Part shown: positions 22,901 through 35,649 of the stretch, piece by piece
Position numbering within the stretch: the first letter of the stretch is position 1
How the letters are laid out: each line of letters begins with the position of its first letter
Assembly: GCA_013400115.1 (NCBI GenBank)
Contig: VXBP01005059.1
Span: 191 to 64,190, forward strand
Length of the DNA: 64,000 bases
Origin: Rhinopomastus cyanomelas
Taxonomy: Eukaryota; Chordata; Aves; Bucerotiformes; Rhinopomastidae
Reading direction: 5' to 3'
Notes under the pieces: model-generated
What the model was told of the DNA's origin: nothing
What the model saw: the letters and a program-made list of their open reading frames with translations, nothing else
The model's database searches: none
Made by a program: the position numbers and the translations under genes

Positions 22901-23684
22901 AAGGAAAAGAAAAATCTCGTGACTTTAGCTTCTTGCAGAAGGCTAAAGTACATTTTCCATTGCTCCTCATAAGCGAGTGATCTGTAATTACATGACTAAC
23001 AACTACAATCAGCAAGAAAGAAAACATCTAAAATAGGAAAAGGACAGATCTGAGAACATTTGAAATCATACAGCTAACCTCATCGTCAAGGAGGCCTCTA
23101 CAGCACCCCTCCAAAGAGCTCCCTGTTGTTCACTGACAACGCTAAGTGTCCCTTGAGTGTAGCAGGAACCTACACCCTTGCACAGATATAGATGGCTGTT
23201 TCATAGGCAGCTGAAGTTGGGTGACATGAGTCCAGTCCCTAGTGACAGCCGGGCCTGAGCAAGCGCTCGTGAAGACACCCTGAGAACAGAGTGCAGCAAG
23301 CCCAGAGCTGTTTGCTTCCTCTCTGAACTTCCAGAAGTTGTGCAAGAAGTATGTGAAGCGGTGAACACAGCTCACATTTTTAAAACAGCAAGAAATTACA
23401 AAGACACCAATTCTGGATAAAGAATATATTTTAAAATATTATTAATAAAATGTTAGAGAGTGTAAAAAAAAGGCTGTATTGCTTTATATTCTCGGCATGT
23501 CGGCGGTTAATTTCTGTAACAGCACAACAAGTCTCAAAAACGGAGAAGCAGCGGGTAGTGTGATGTGTTTTCAGTTCAGTAATGCTATTGACTCATTAAC
23601 TGATCATGTTTTCAATAGTAAGTGAAACTCCTTCAGGGAGTGCACAAAACTACCTGTGGAAAACAACCAATAAAACAGCAAAAC
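22901..23684. other. Intergenic, nothing recognised
   Basis: AT-rich; an A/T-rich run at 23420-23470. Confidence 0.5.
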
Positions 23685-24235
23685 AGAACCACACAATGAC
23701 TGAGGCTGGAAAAGCCCTCTGAGCTCAGCCAGCCCAGCCCACGGCCTCACATCACCACAATCACCTAGACCAGGGCACCAAGGGCCGCAGCCAGGCTGTC
23801 CTTCAACACCTCCAGCGATGGGGACTCGATCACCACCCTAGGTAGTCCATTCCAGGGTCTAATCACCCTTTCCAGGAGGAAGGGCTTCCTAACATCCAAC
23901 CTGACCTTCTCCTGGCAGTTTCAGGCCCTGCCCTCTCATCCTGGCACTGGTTGCCTGGTAGAAGTGCCCGACCCCCACCTGACTACAGCCTCCGTTCAAG
24001 TAGTTGTAGAGAGTGAAAAGGTTCCCACCCCGAGTCTCCTCTTCTCCAGGCTAAACACCCCCAGCAACCTGAGCCTCTCCTCATCAGTCTCTTCCTCCAG
24101 TCCCTTCCCCAGCCTCATTGCTTCTCTGGACCTTCTCCAGCCCCTCAATCTGTTTCTTGAAGTGAGGGCCCCAGAACTGCCCTCAGTACTTGAGGGGAGG
24201 TCTCCCCAGTGCCCAGGGCAGGGGGAGAATTATAT
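23685..24235 (-). mobile_element. CR1, 5'-truncated ('aaaagccctctgagctc' subfamily)
   Basis: A long antisense copy. The tail motif gctggaaaagccctctgagc is at the left, and upstream ORF2 (reverse of CTCAATTGCTTC..GAGGGGCTGG block) is at the right. Confidence 0.88.
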
Positions 24236-24699
24236 CCCTACAGCACAAATGTGAAGATTAGTTTTTAATCACCCACTATCACACTCAAAAAATACAATCA
24301 GTGAGATTGTAGAGGGGCCTGTTATGGGCCAGTCAATGTCTCAAGTCACTACAGACTTGGATAAAGGAACAGTCTTTCTACACCTTAGATAGCAATAAGG
24401 CCAGAAGAAGAGCAAACCTATCGTATAACACACTCATTAGAGAATGCTCCTGACAAATCAGGTGAACTAACTGCAGAAGAAAAAGCATTGCAGCACACTC
24501 GTGTTTTCATGCATGATCTTTGGAGGGGGAACAATACTTTGTGAAGATGTAGGATTTGCAACGGCCAATTGGGCAGTTGTTGTGCCCAGAAGTGCCAAGA
24601 GGCATAGCAGTCTGTCACAAGCCATCTGCGCACTAGCAGTGCTATTCCACGTACGTACAAGAAGGTACATGGCATTTTAGGAGGATTAGCTGTTTTCTA

Positions 24700-24860
24700 G
24701 TACATGACATTAAGTAATGCGTCCTGTCACACACAGCAAACAGCGGCCTCCCATTATTCCTTCCTAAGTGAAAAACTCTGCATTTGTTTTTGTTAAAACT
24801 CATCAAATTCCTTTCAGCCCAACGTCCCAGCCTGGCCAAATCTTCTTGAAGGGTTGAATA
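24700..24860 (-). mobile_element. CR1/LINE RT-region fragment, old
   Basis: Minus frame ARLGRWAERNLMSFNKNKCR then VFHLGRNN matches the CR1 RT C-terminal block (LEKWAERNLMxFNKxKCKVLHLGR). Confidence 0.75.
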
Positions 24861-25145
24861 GCCTCTAGATTTTGCTGAAGAAAAATATTGGTGAGGACTT
24901 AGCTACGTCCTCTTGAGTAAGGCTGAGAAGAAAGCTGTTTAAGTGCCCGATCAAACAAAAGCACTCCCTTACTCTTGCAGAGTTTTAAAACTTTATAAGA
25001 GCAGGGAACAGCCTCACATCTAAAGTCAGTATCTGCCTTTCTGCCTGAAAAAGGCACCATTCAGTATCACTGACTGAGTCCCATGGGAGATGCCCATAGC
25101 TGTACTCCTGAGTTAGCCTCCCAGTACAGCTAGGTAGAAGAAGTA

Positions 25146-25300
25146 ATCATAGAATCATTAGGGACTGGAAGGGACCTCGAAAGATCATCTAATCCAATTC
25201 CCCTGCCCCAGCAGGATCACCTAGACCAAGTCACACAGGAACACATCCAGGTGGATCTTAAACATCTCCAGTGAAGGAGACTCCACAACCACCCTGGCAT
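25146..25300 (-). mobile_element. CR1 3' end, short
   Basis: atcatagaatcattagggac then gggacctcgaaagatcatct. Confidence 0.85.
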
Positions 25301-26237
25301 AAAATATCAGATAAACTTAGAAGCCAGACTCAAGGACCAGAAGATGAAGTGATAGCTATTGTGAAGATGAAAGATGCCAGTGACATTTTCAGATGTGTGA
25401 CACTGGAATTGCTCTATAATATCAGTGTTCTTCTAAGGCTGCAAAGATGACAGAAGTTACTTAAAACTAAATTAAAAGGTACAGTATCTAAAACTAAGTA
25501 ATAATTAAGATAAACTGCAGTTTTCTCACAACTTCTACTCCTCCGAAAACAAAAGCAACAATAGGAGCATCTGGATTTATGATTCATGTAGCCTTGGAAA
25601 AGCGTTTCTGAATGAAGCCCTGCAACAGCAACCTCTGGAAACAAACTCACTCCTCAGACTAATGACTTCTTTCCCACAGATCCTAGTTCTGCCTGATTTC
25701 TGTAACACAGAGAAAATATGGCTTTGAATGGACCTTTTTACACTTCTTTAAGAAACAGCACGTGCTCATGGTATATAGCCATCGCATGGGTTGCACAAAC
25801 TGACTAACCACACGTATGGCCAGCTACCACCAGGAACTCGCTCACTACAGCAGAATGAAGAATGGTTGTTGTGAATGAGAGAGAAAGTTGGCAGGAGCAC
25901 TTTGTTCAGACACAATGAAACAGCGCTTGTAAAGATACCTCTTGCTTCACCCACAGAGCACAGGGATGATGAAAACTCCAAGGCGTATATCTGCTTTACA
26001 ATTCTGTGTTTGCTCAGAAAAACTGCCAATAGAGTCGACAAGAATTTCTAACTAGTGAAGTGCTCCCAGTGTACACGAAGTCTGTGCAGGAAAAAAAAAT
26101 CAAGATGATCCTTCATTTCCATTTTCTTGTTTTAAATTGGGAAATATTAATATTTTTCAAAAGGATAAAATATATTTTAAGAATCAAAAGCAGGTTAAAG
26201 CAGAGTGGGAAACAGAGATCAGCCATTAATTTGTCTT
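25301..26237. other. Intergenic, nothing recognised
   Basis: Only short ORFs without splice support. Confidence 0.5.
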
Positions 26238-26238
26238 C

Positions 26239-26690
26239 ATAGAATCATGGAATCATAGAATGGACAGGGTTGGAAGGGACCTTAAAGATCATCCAGTTCC
26301 AACACCCCTTCACTACAGCAGGTTACTCAGGACTCCAGACAACCTGGTCTTCAACACTGCCAGGGATGAGGCAGCCACAACACCCTCAGGCAACCTGTTC
26401 CAGCATCTCCCCACCCTCACAGCAAAGAATTTGTTCCTCATGTCCAACTTCAGTCTCCCCTTTTCAAATCTGGAACCCTTTCTGCATGTCCTCTTGCTAC
26501 GCACCATGTCAAAAGTCCTCCCCCAGCTTTCTTGTAGCCCCCTTCAGAGATTGGAAAGCTGCTAGGTCATCTTGGAGCCTCCTCTTCTCCAGGCTGGACA
26601 ACCCTGAATTGCTCAGCCTGTCCTCATAATGGGAAGTGCTCCAGCCCTCTGATCATTTTATTCCTCTCAATAAGCCTTGCCTACCCCTGC
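26239..26690 (-). mobile_element. CR1, 5'-truncated ('ccttaaagatcatccagttc' subfamily)
   Basis: The minus frame (RFEKGRLKLDMRNKFFAVRV, GRCWNRLPEGVVAASSLAVL) is the ORF2 C-terminus. The 3' end tcatagaatcatggaatcat shows a doubled terminal repeat. Confidence 0.9.
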
Positions 26691-28420
26691 TCAAGTACTG
26701 CAAGAGCTGAAATACAAAGGCAACTTAGTACTTGGAAAATATAGCAGAACTCATCCCACAGGTAAAAGTGTTTATAAATCTGAAGTTACCTTGTGCGAGG
26801 GTTACCAAAGCAGCTTCAGGTTTTGACACATAAGATGCAAAGAGGGTTCTGGAAACAAGCTCAGGAGTTAAGATACAGTAAAAGAAATTCCTATGCACTT
26901 TTGTGTTCTCTGTAAATTTTAAAGACTCTGCCTTAGGGTACCTCCTACACCCATGGAAATGTCTCGTAGACTGTGTACTGGTCTGTACACCAGGATAAAA
27001 ATGGGCTTACCTCACCATTGTAGCTTAAACTTCTGAATTTTTAAAGGGCAAAATTTCTGGTGCCTTAAGCAGATTTGCTGGGGTTTTGTACCTGAAAGGT
27101 TTAGATACCAAAGAAGAAACTGAAACGGCTACGTAAGATTTTGTCCTGGCTTTTAATCCAAACAGACAGTAAGAAATGACATAAAACGTTGAACGTAACA
27201 CGCCATGAAATCTAAAAAGTCTATCAACATCATCATTTCTTCTTTATACTACTTCTAACTTGCTATCTGCCACACAGTCAGCATTTTAGCTGCTTCCTGA
27301 CAATAATTACACAGAATATTTCTTAGTTAACAGGAATTATTCACTGAATATCCACCTAAAACCTTGTTTTCACTGTAATTAAGGCAACATGGAAAAAACC
27401 CCAAACCAAAATCGGAAGCCAGCGATCCACAGTGAAGAGGTAATGAGCAAAATCATTTCTGCATCTGACAAGACCAAGTGCAAAGCCTTTGATATCACTA
27501 AAGTCAGAACTCAGTATCTATTAAAGCACAGAGAAAAGAAATTATTTGATTCACTAGCAGAAAACCTGGAACAGAATAAATCCTACCAAACTAACATTCT
27601 AAGAGAAACAGACAAAAAAGAAAAGAAGGGAAAGTACCTCTACAATATTTTCTGCCTCGGATCTTCCTGTCTGAATGCAGCTTTGCACAACTCTGGCTCC
27701 AATACACTTTCTGTTTACTTAATGCTTTAGCTCAAATAAAAAGAAGGTGGCCCCACAAACGCTATAGAGACTTCAGAACCCACTCCAGTTTGAAAGTCTG
27801 ATTCATTTTCCCTTTGGGTTGAGGGATCTTTACATTCACTTTTAACATTTTCTTAGTTTTTAAGCATTTTCCTTCACCTCTGCAGTATCCCTGTGCAATG
27901 AAAGTCTGATGATTTCTGCTCCAAGAGTGTTCTGATTCAAAGTTCACCAAAGTCTTCTAAGCAGTTTCAAACTGTGTTTCTATGTATTCCAACATGGTAT
28001 GCAGTCATTTAACTTCTAGCCTGTCTGCATGCCAAGAGCTGTTTGGTGACCTAAGGGTGGCTATTCAGGGTATATGAAATTATCTGCATCGGAATCTTCC
28101 CGAGGTTCACATTTATAGGAGCGAGGGATCTATGGAGGTAAAAAACAGGGACTCAGTGCCTCTATACTCTTCATTTGGAATGTTTTTTCCAGCATCTGCC
28201 CCTCACTCTCTTGCAGCTCAGAAATGATGCTGTAAAACGCGGTTGTTCAAGTCTAGCAAATCTGTAAATAGAAAATGAACTGATCCTGCACACAGAGCCC
28301 TGGTTATTGTGACTGCACCTTTCTCATGAGCAGGAAAGGAGACTGTATCAGATAAGAAGGACTTTCTGTGCCAGATAGGCTACCTGTTGACACTAATACC
28401 ATGTCCATGTCCATGGTGTT
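26691..28420. other. Single-copy-looking DNA with one candidate ORF
   Basis: Apart from the 27389-27730 ORF, nothing was recognised. Confidence 0.5.
27389..27730 (+). CDS. Candidate ORF/exon, lysine-rich, unidentified
   Basis: 113 codons from ATG in non-repetitive DNA. The central part (DITKVRTQYLLKHREKKLFDSL) is charged and helical-looking. An acceptor-like tgtaattaag precedes it and a GGGAAA|GTACCT donor-like site falls near codon 83; beyond that point the composition turns non-coding in style. No family recognised. It may be an exon of an unknown gene or chance. Confidence 0.18.
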   Translation: MEKTPNQNRKPAIHSEEVMSKIISASDKTKCKAFDITKVRTQYLLKHREKKLFDSLAENLEQNKSYQTNILRETDKKEKKGKYLYNIFCLGSSCLNAALHNSGSNTLSVYLML

Positions 28421-28424
28421 AATG

Positions 28425-29411
28425 AAAACCAGGTGGCCTCTCGCTGTCCTAGGGTGAAATCGGAGCACTCAGCTCGCTCCCTGAAATGCCTGTGCACCAA
28501 TGCACACAGCATGGGGAGTAAGCAGGAGGAGTTAGAAATCTGTGTCCAGTCAGGTGATTGTGATCTGGTGGCAATTACAGAGATCTGGTGGGACAGCTCG
28601 CATGACTGGGATGTGGTCATGGATGGCGATGTCCTTTTCAGGAGGGATAGGTCAGCAAGGCGAGGTGGTAGAGTAGCTGTTTACGTGAGAGAGCAGCCGG
28701 AATGTATTGAGTTCTGTCCAGTCCTTCAGTAAGGCATTCAACACGGAACTCCACAGAATTCTCACAGCCAACCTGAGGCAGTGTGATCAGGTTGCGAGGC
28801 ATATCGTGAACTGGCTGCAAGAGAGAAGCCAGAGAGTAGTGGTCAATGGGACAGAGTCGAGTTGGAAGCCTAGAGCAACAAGGATGATGAAGGAAGTGGA
28901 ACACTTCGCTGATGAGGAAAGGCTCAGGGAGCTGGGTCTCTTGAGCTTGGAGAAGAGGAGACTGAGGGATGACCTCATTAATGCCTATAAATATGTGAAG
29001 GGTGGGTGTCAGGAGGATGGAGCCAGGCTCTTGTCAGTGTCATCTAGCGATAGGACGAGGGGCAATGGGTGTAAGCTGGAACAGAGGAGGTTCCACATAA
29101 ATATGAGGGGGAAACTCTTCACAGAAAGGGTGACTGTGATCTGTGTTAGATAGTTTTGTCCTGCTCCGGCAGGGGGGTTGGACTCGATGATCTCTTGGGT
29201 CCTTTCCAACCCCTAACATCCTATGATCCTATGACAGACCACTGGAACAGGCTGCTGCAGGGTTGTGCAGTCTCCTTCTCTGGACACATTTATAACCTGC
29301 CTAGACATGTTCCTGTGCAACTTGATCTAGGTGATCCTGCTGTTGCAGGAGGACTGGACTAGATGATCTTTTGAGGTCCCTTCCAATCCGTAATGTTCTG
29401 TGATTCTATGA
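28425..29411 (+). mobile_element. CR1, plus strand, internally deleted and carrying a nested CR1 tail
   Basis: The endonuclease part (CVQSGDCDLVAITEIWWDSS) jumps to the RT (FSKAFNTELHRILTANLRQ), then to the C-terminal block (DEERLRELGLLSLEKRRLRD). Most of the ORF2 linker and RT are absent. The copy ends attctatga at ~29409. Confidence 0.88.
29136..29235 (+). mobile_element. Short CR1 3' tail nested in another CR1
   Basis: A ~100-base tail (gtgttagatagttttgtcct to atcctatgatcctatga) interrupts the host CR1 between its gagggtgac-type and ccactggaacaggctg blocks. The tail nearly matches that of the 19850 copy. Confidence 0.8.
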
Positions 29412-29625
29412 AATTCATTAACAGCAAAAAGAAAGTTAGGAAGAATCTCCACCTGTTATGGTTTATGGAAGGGAAGATCATCATCAAGGATGAGGACAAG
29501 GCTGAAGAACTTAATGATTTCTTTGCCTCAGTCTTTAATGATCAGTAATCCTCTGGGTATTCAGCCTCCTGGGCTGAAGGACAGGGATGGAGAGCAGGGT
29601 ACACCACTCATAATCTAAGGTGAAT
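29412..29625 (+). mobile_element. CR1 ORF2 linker fragment
   Basis: The plus frame reads DEDKAEELNDFFASVFNDQ, the block just before the RT in CR1 ORF2. Ends are indistinct. Confidence 0.7.
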
Positions 29626-30227
29626 GATGGGCTGTTACTATTTTGGCCAAATTCAGTTTAAGAAGCTTTTAAGACTGAAGTATATCTGGATATTTTTTAT
29701 ACTGTAGTCTGTTAGGCAGGGCAACAGTTCTATCAGCTAAAACTACAACCACATTGGTTATAACCACATATATAACTTTATAAGTTAACCAGCAACAGAA
29801 CTGGCTGTAACAAAAGTACAGCCAGCTGGCAACAGTCATTGGTTATGATATTTTTAGGACAGGAACACCTAGAGAAGAACCACAAGATGTCTCTTCTTAT
29901 AAGTGTGTGTAACAGAAAGGCAATCCCCACTCCAGAGACAAGAAACACCACACGGTACTGCTAACAAAACAAACTGCCTCTCATGGATGTGCTCATCACG
30001 GAACCCCCAATGCAGCAGGACAAGTGGCTTTGGTGTTCTAGAGAAATAATGTGAGGGTTATTTCCTTTAACCTACAGTCTTCTTTTATTAAAAGCATGGG
30101 GAAGTTAACTTATGGTACTGAAAAGGCATAAGCAGATCACAAAAGGCTCTTCTAACAGGCTTGTGTTTACAATGGTGAGAGAAACCAGTAAACACGGACA
30201 ATGTTATAGAATAACATGGTGCAAATT
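29626..30227. other. Intergenic, nothing recognised
   Basis: No coding or repeat signature noted. Confidence 0.5.
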
Positions 30228-30560
30228 AATGTCTGTAAATATCTGAGGGGTGGGTGTCAAGACGAAGGGGCCAGTCTCTTTTTGGTGTGCCCAGTAATAT
30301 GACAAGCTATAATGGGGATAAACTTGAATACAGAAGGTTCCACCTCAACACGAGGAGAAACTTCTTTGCTGTCAGGGTGATGGAGCCCTGGAACAGGCTG
30401 CCCACAGACGTTGTGGAGTCTCCTGCTCTGGAGACTTTCAAAACCCTCTTGTATGCAGCCCTGTGTGATCTGCCCTAGGTGATTCTGCTCTGGCAGGGGA
30501 GTCAGACTGGACGATCTCTAGAGGTTCCTTCCGGCCCCTGACATTCTGTGATTCTACAAT
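30228..30560 (+). mobile_element. CR1 3' end, plus strand
   Basis: The ORF2 C-terminal frame (YRRFHLNTRRNFFAVRVMEP, WNRLPTDVVESPALETFKTL) is followed by a tail ending attctgtgattctac. Confidence 0.9.
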
Positions 30561-31365
30561 TCTAACTGAAGAGATATTTGAAATCTCAGCCATTTTAAAA
30601 GCTTAGCTGCTTGCTACGGCAGAACCTTTCTTGATGCACTTCCATGTCCATCTGTTGTGGGAAAAGGAGCAGGTATAGAAAGGAAAAATGTGCCCATGTT
30701 TGCAATTGTGGTGCCCTGCATTACAGTACTACACAGCTCCTGCAAAGCTGGAAAGTCCTGCTTGCCATCCATACAATCCGTGAAGCATGTAGGTCAAAAT
30801 GTCCACAGCTTAAAAAGCTTGATGCATTTAGAGGGATCTAAAGCATCCAAATAGGGATCTATTCTCACAATGTTCTACTTCTGTTTGTGGAACCGCAGTG
30901 ATACTTCCCAAGTTCATCCAGCAGATACTCTTAGTGAAACAACTGAACTCATAGGTCTAATGGGGCAGGAGACTCTGGCTGTCTCACCTAGACTTCTGCA
31001 GAACTCCTGTCTGATTTAGTTACTCCTTGGAACTAAACAGGTGAGTTTGGGCTAAAGCACATTCTTCAGAAAGACACCCAACCCTTTTAATTATGAGGAA
31101 TCTGTTCTCCTTCTTCTATCTTAAATCACCGCTACTTGTGTCTTTCCTAAAAAGTACTCACCTTCTTGTCCACCCAATTCTGTCTAAACTCAGTCACCAG
31201 CCCCAGAATCCTGTTTTCCAGCCAGGCTGAACAGAGTGCCGTTGAGCTTTGGTCTGCAAAGACAAGTTAAGAGCCATCTTCAAAATGTTCTCACCATCGA
31301 TACATTTCAGGTGTTTTGATTATTCTTATGACACTCTCCAATCTTCAGAATCTTCAAAAAGAATC
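30561..31365. other. Intergenic, nothing recognised
   Basis: Short ORFs only. Confidence 0.5.
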
Positions 31366-31367
31366 AA

Positions 31368-32150
31368 AAGTTTAGAGTTGGAAAGGACCTCAAAGATCAT
31401 CTAGTTCTAACCCCCCTGCACAGGCAGGGACACCTTCACTACAGCAGGTTACTCAGGGCCACAGACAACCTGGCCTTCAACACTTCCAGGGGTAGGGCAG
31501 CCACAGCATCCTTGGGCAACTGGTTCCAGTGTCTCACTAGCCTTACAGTAAAAAACTTTTTCCTACTCTCCAACCTAAATCTCTCCTCTCTCCATTACCC
31601 CTTGGCCTCTCATCTCCTGCCCTTGTAAAAAGCCCCTCACAAGCTTTCTCGTAGCCCCCTTAAGGTACTAGAAGGCTGCTAAGAGGTCCCCCTGGAGATT
31701 TCTCCTTTTCAGGCTGAACAACCCCAACTCTGCCTTCCTAAGAGATGGGCTTCAGCCCTTTGAGCATTTTCATGGCCTCCTCTGGACCTGCTCCAACAGC
31801 TCCACATCCCTCTTGAGTTGGGGGCTCCAAAGCTGGATGCAGGATTCCAGGTAAGGTCTTACCAGGGCAGAGCAGAAGGGTAGAATCACCCCTCTCACTC
31901 TGCTAGCCACACTTCTTCTGATGTTTTTTGCCTTCTGGGCTGCCATTGCACATTAATGGCTTTTCATCCACTAGTTCCCCCAGGTCTTTTTCCACATTGC
32001 TGCTTTCAGATGTGTCCTCCTCCAGTCTGGATTCAGACCTCCACTTGCCTCAGCCAAGGTGCAGGACCCTGCACTTGGCCTTACTGAACCTCATGAGGTT
32101 CACCTGGGCCCAGTTCTCCAGCCTGTCCAGGTCCCTCTGGATGACCGGAG
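31368..32150 (-). mobile_element. CR1, ~780 bp, 5'-truncated
   Basis: The antisense copy extends upstream into the RT C-terminal region (antisense of the QLENWAQVNLMRF..LHLG block at 32050-32130). The 3' terminal repeat is worn. Confidence 0.88.
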
Positions 32151-32498
32151 CTGGTGCCAGGAAAGACCATGTTTAGGTAACACAGAGAAGACACACTGCT
32201 TCATTGAGCCAGTGTTGGAGATGCAGTACTTCCCCAAAATGTTTCACACAGGAGCCCGAAGGGCTGGCTTCATGAGCTCTTGTCATACAGTGGCTGGTGG
32301 CAGATATTAGTTATTATGCTCTTTTACCCTGCATCTTCTAAAACAGCGACCTGCAACACAGTACACCAAGACTGCTTTGGAAGTATCAGACGAATTCTAG
32401 TTTGCAAAAGCTTGCACACTGCCATTGCATAGCAATAGATTTGGAAAATAGCAAACTCTTACAACAGAGAAAGGCTGTACAACTTCAACGGCAGTACA

Positions 32499-33010
32499 TC
32501 ACAGAATCCCAGAGTCATTGAGGCTGGAAAAGCCCTCTGAGCTCAGCCAGCCCAGCCCTGGACGCAACATCACCATATGGCCAGACCAGGGCACTAAGGG
32601 CCGCAGCCGGACCTCCAGGGATGGGGACTCCACTACTGCCCTGGACAGTCCATTCCAGGGTCTGGTCACCCTTTCCATGAGGAAGGGCTTCCTAACGTCC
32701 AACCTAACCCTGCCCTGGCAGCTTCAGGCCCTGCCCCCTTGTCCTGGTGCTGGTTGCCTGGGACAAGAGCCTGACACCCACCTGACTACAGTCTCCCTTC
32801 AGGGAGTTGTAAAGAGAGAGAAGGGCGCCCCTGAATCTCTTCTCCAGGCTAAACACCCCCAGCTCCCTCAGCCTCTCCTCATCAGCCTTTCCTTCCAGTC
32901 CCTTGCACAGCCTCATTGCTCCTCTGGACCCGCTCCAGCCCCTCCATCTCTTCAAGTGAGGGCCCCAGAACTGCCCCCAGTACTCGAGGTGATGGCACCT
33001 TTGACCTCCA
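32499..33010 (-). mobile_element. CR1, 5'-truncated ('aaaagccctctgagctc' subfamily)
   Basis: Antisense 3' end tcacagaatcccagagtcat. The minus frame includes ADEERLRELGVFSLEKRFRG. Confidence 0.9.
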
Positions 33011-33465
33011 CCCATGGATAAAACATTAACACAGGTACTGGCATGGAGTTCAAAAACATAATGGTATCAGTTACTCACTGAGCAGTGCATTATTTGTCCC
33101 AAGTAAACTAATGAAAGTATGTTTCTCCATGAAAATGGAGATAAACCTGTAAAGTGCAGGTGTGCCTCAAACAAACATTTGGCAGGGAGAAATCTTGTTC
33201 ACAGTCAAGCAGGGTGATCTTCAGCACTTGATTTGAGGATAAGATTTTCCCTGTAGACAATAAAATTACAACAGTACCTGTGTGTTTTACTGATACGTTT
33301 GAGTCTCAAGGCAAATAGTTGAAGTGAGAGGGCTACCTGATAGAAGTCCAGCAAGCCCTCTGGAAGCTGATAGCAGGATTAGTGATTGGACTGTGTTCTC
33401 TGCTGAAACTGTTAATCTCTGAACGGTTGATTTGCCACACAGCTTGTCCAGAGTTCCAAACTCAA

Positions 33466-34012
33466 GGAATCATAGATTGGCCAGGGTTCAAATGGACTTT
33501 AAAGATCATCTAGCCATAACCTGCCCCTGCACAGGCAGGGACAGGTTCACTAGATCAGGTTACTCAGGACCCCAGACAACCTGGCCTTCAACACTGCCAG
33601 GGATGGGGCAGCGACCTCTTCCTTAGGCAACCTGTTCCAGCATCTCAGCACCCTCACAGCAAAGGATTTGATCCTCATGTCTAGTCTCAATCTCCCCTCT
33701 TCAAGTCTGGAACCCTTTCCCCTTGCTCTCTCACTACCACCCATGTCAAAAGCCCTCCCCCAGCTTTCTTGTAGCCCCCTTCAGAGATTGCAAAGCTGCT
33801 AGAAAGTCACCTGGGAGCCTCCAGGCTTGACAACCCCAACTTGCTCAGCCTGTCCTCATAGAGGAGGTGCTCCAGCCCTCTGATCATTCAAGTTGCTCTC
33901 CTCTGGACACCTTTCAGGAGCTCTGTGTCCTTCTGATGTTGGGGACTTCAGAAGTGGATCTTGTACCCCAGGTGGGGTCTCACCAGTGCAGAGTAGAGGG
34001 GGAGAATCATCT
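33466..34012 (-). mobile_element. CR1, 5'-truncated
   Basis: Minus frame GSERARGKGSRLEEGRLRLD then FAVRVLRCWNRLPKE; same subfamily as the 26239, 40262, 45575 and 58899 copies. Confidence 0.9.
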
Positions 34013-34173
34013 GCTTTGACAAATATTATCATGACGAATGCAAATCAAAGTTTGTTTGGATTATTTTACAATCAAATTCCTTCAATAGCCTTAAAATCAA
34101 ACATGCAAAAAAAACCCCCAAAAAATTAAAAACCCCAAAACCAACAGAAAAAACCCAAAACCACAGCTGCAGA

Positions 34174-34275
34174 TCATAGAATTGCAGAACAGTTTTGGCT
34201 GGAAGAGACCATCAAGATAACCGAGCCCAACGTTTTTTTAGCTCTATCTGCACCACTAACCCTGTCCCCCGACAC
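34174..34275 (-). mobile_element. CR1 3' end, short
   Basis: tcatagaattgcagaacagt then ggaagagaccatcaagataa; same subfamily as 9067. Confidence 0.75.
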
Positions 34276-35639
34276 AAAGTTTACCTTGATGCTCTGATCT
34301 ACATTTTGTCTCCTGACAGGGGATAAGTAACAGACAGCTGAAACTCATGAAAAAACACTGCTCACTAAAGAACTTCAAGAAGAAAAGAGAGAGAGAACAC
34401 GCAGAGAAAACTCCTCAGCTCCTTGGTTAACATGGCTCAAAAAAATAAAACTCAGAATGAGATCCTTGGTAAAATGATCCTCATTAAATTCATCATTAGA
34501 TAATTAAGTAAAACAAAACTCATCATTAGACCGTTGTGCTTCACAACTCAGTTACTAGCACTGCCTCTTCTCAGGCCCCAGCACACGCAGTTTTACCCTA
34601 ATTCAAAAGCCTGATGTGTCTCATCCACTCTGCTTCTCCTTCCCATCCTACGTTTCAATCAAACCACATATCAGGTGTCTGTCCTTGCTCTGAAGATCCT
34701 GTTTGCCTTTACCGTGTCTACCTGAAGTGCAGCTCATAGCTGCAAGGCTTTCAAACTGATGCTGTGGCAAAGGTTGTCTGGAAGTCTAAGCAAATTAAAT
34801 CCACATCATTTCTCTTTAACTTTTATCGAAGATATCAGATCAGTACAGTTTGATCTCCCTTTGGAAAGATGTCTGTTCCATTTGATTGTGCTTCCTTAAT
34901 GGCTTCTTTCCTTTAAAATCTGTTCTAAAGCTTTGCACCGTTGAGTCAGACTAATGGCCCTATTGTTGCCCGGATCAGTTCTAATGCCACTCCTGGTCCT
35001 TCTTTACTACGAGTACAGTATCTGCTAGATGAGTAACTGATAGTCCTGGAAAAGGCCTGACCCGCAGCAGTCCCGAGCCGCCGTGGATTGGGCACGGCCA
35101 ATTCACCACAAGCGCTGGCAGAGTTTCTAGGATTTAGGTTTCTAACAACCACACTGATTTGCCAGCTGCTGTTTTTCAAGGGCTCGTGCGGTACAAATGA
35201 GCATTTTACACTCAGCACAAGAAAAAGTCAATTCACTCTCCAAACCCTTGACAGCACTGTGGCCATTCAAAGAAATCCACCTGAACGTTACATTCAACAC
35301 TGGCAAAACGCCTGCATTCCCCACTCAGATACTTAAACACATGAAGCATTTTGTCTGGCTTGAGAAGAAAAAGTACGGTGTTCTTGCTTCTCCTGCAAAC
35401 TGTTGGGTAAAGGCTGCTGTTTCTGGTGTTCTGTTCTGCTTTACTGATCTTCAAAACAATTTGATGTGGTGGCTAACCGAGCAATGAGTTCTCTTAGGAG
35501 TAATAGTCCTGTACTGAAAGATCTGCCTTCCCTGTGTAGACACCTCAAAGGAACTGCCCTGTGCTCCTCACCAATACAGGATGTTTCTCCTTAAACAACA
35601 CAATTCACACAGACTTCTTTCGCAGATGATAAAATAGAC
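34276..35639. other. Intergenic, nothing recognised
   Basis: Overlapping ORFs of 70-96 codons occur on both strands, none with splice or family support. Confidence 0.45.
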
Positions 35640-35649
35640 TCACGTGAAA

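Noticed and set aside
32518..33021. 167-codon plus-strand ORF
   Set aside because: Antisense of a CR1 3' region; similar Pro/Ser-rich shadow ORFs occur in every copy of that subfamily.
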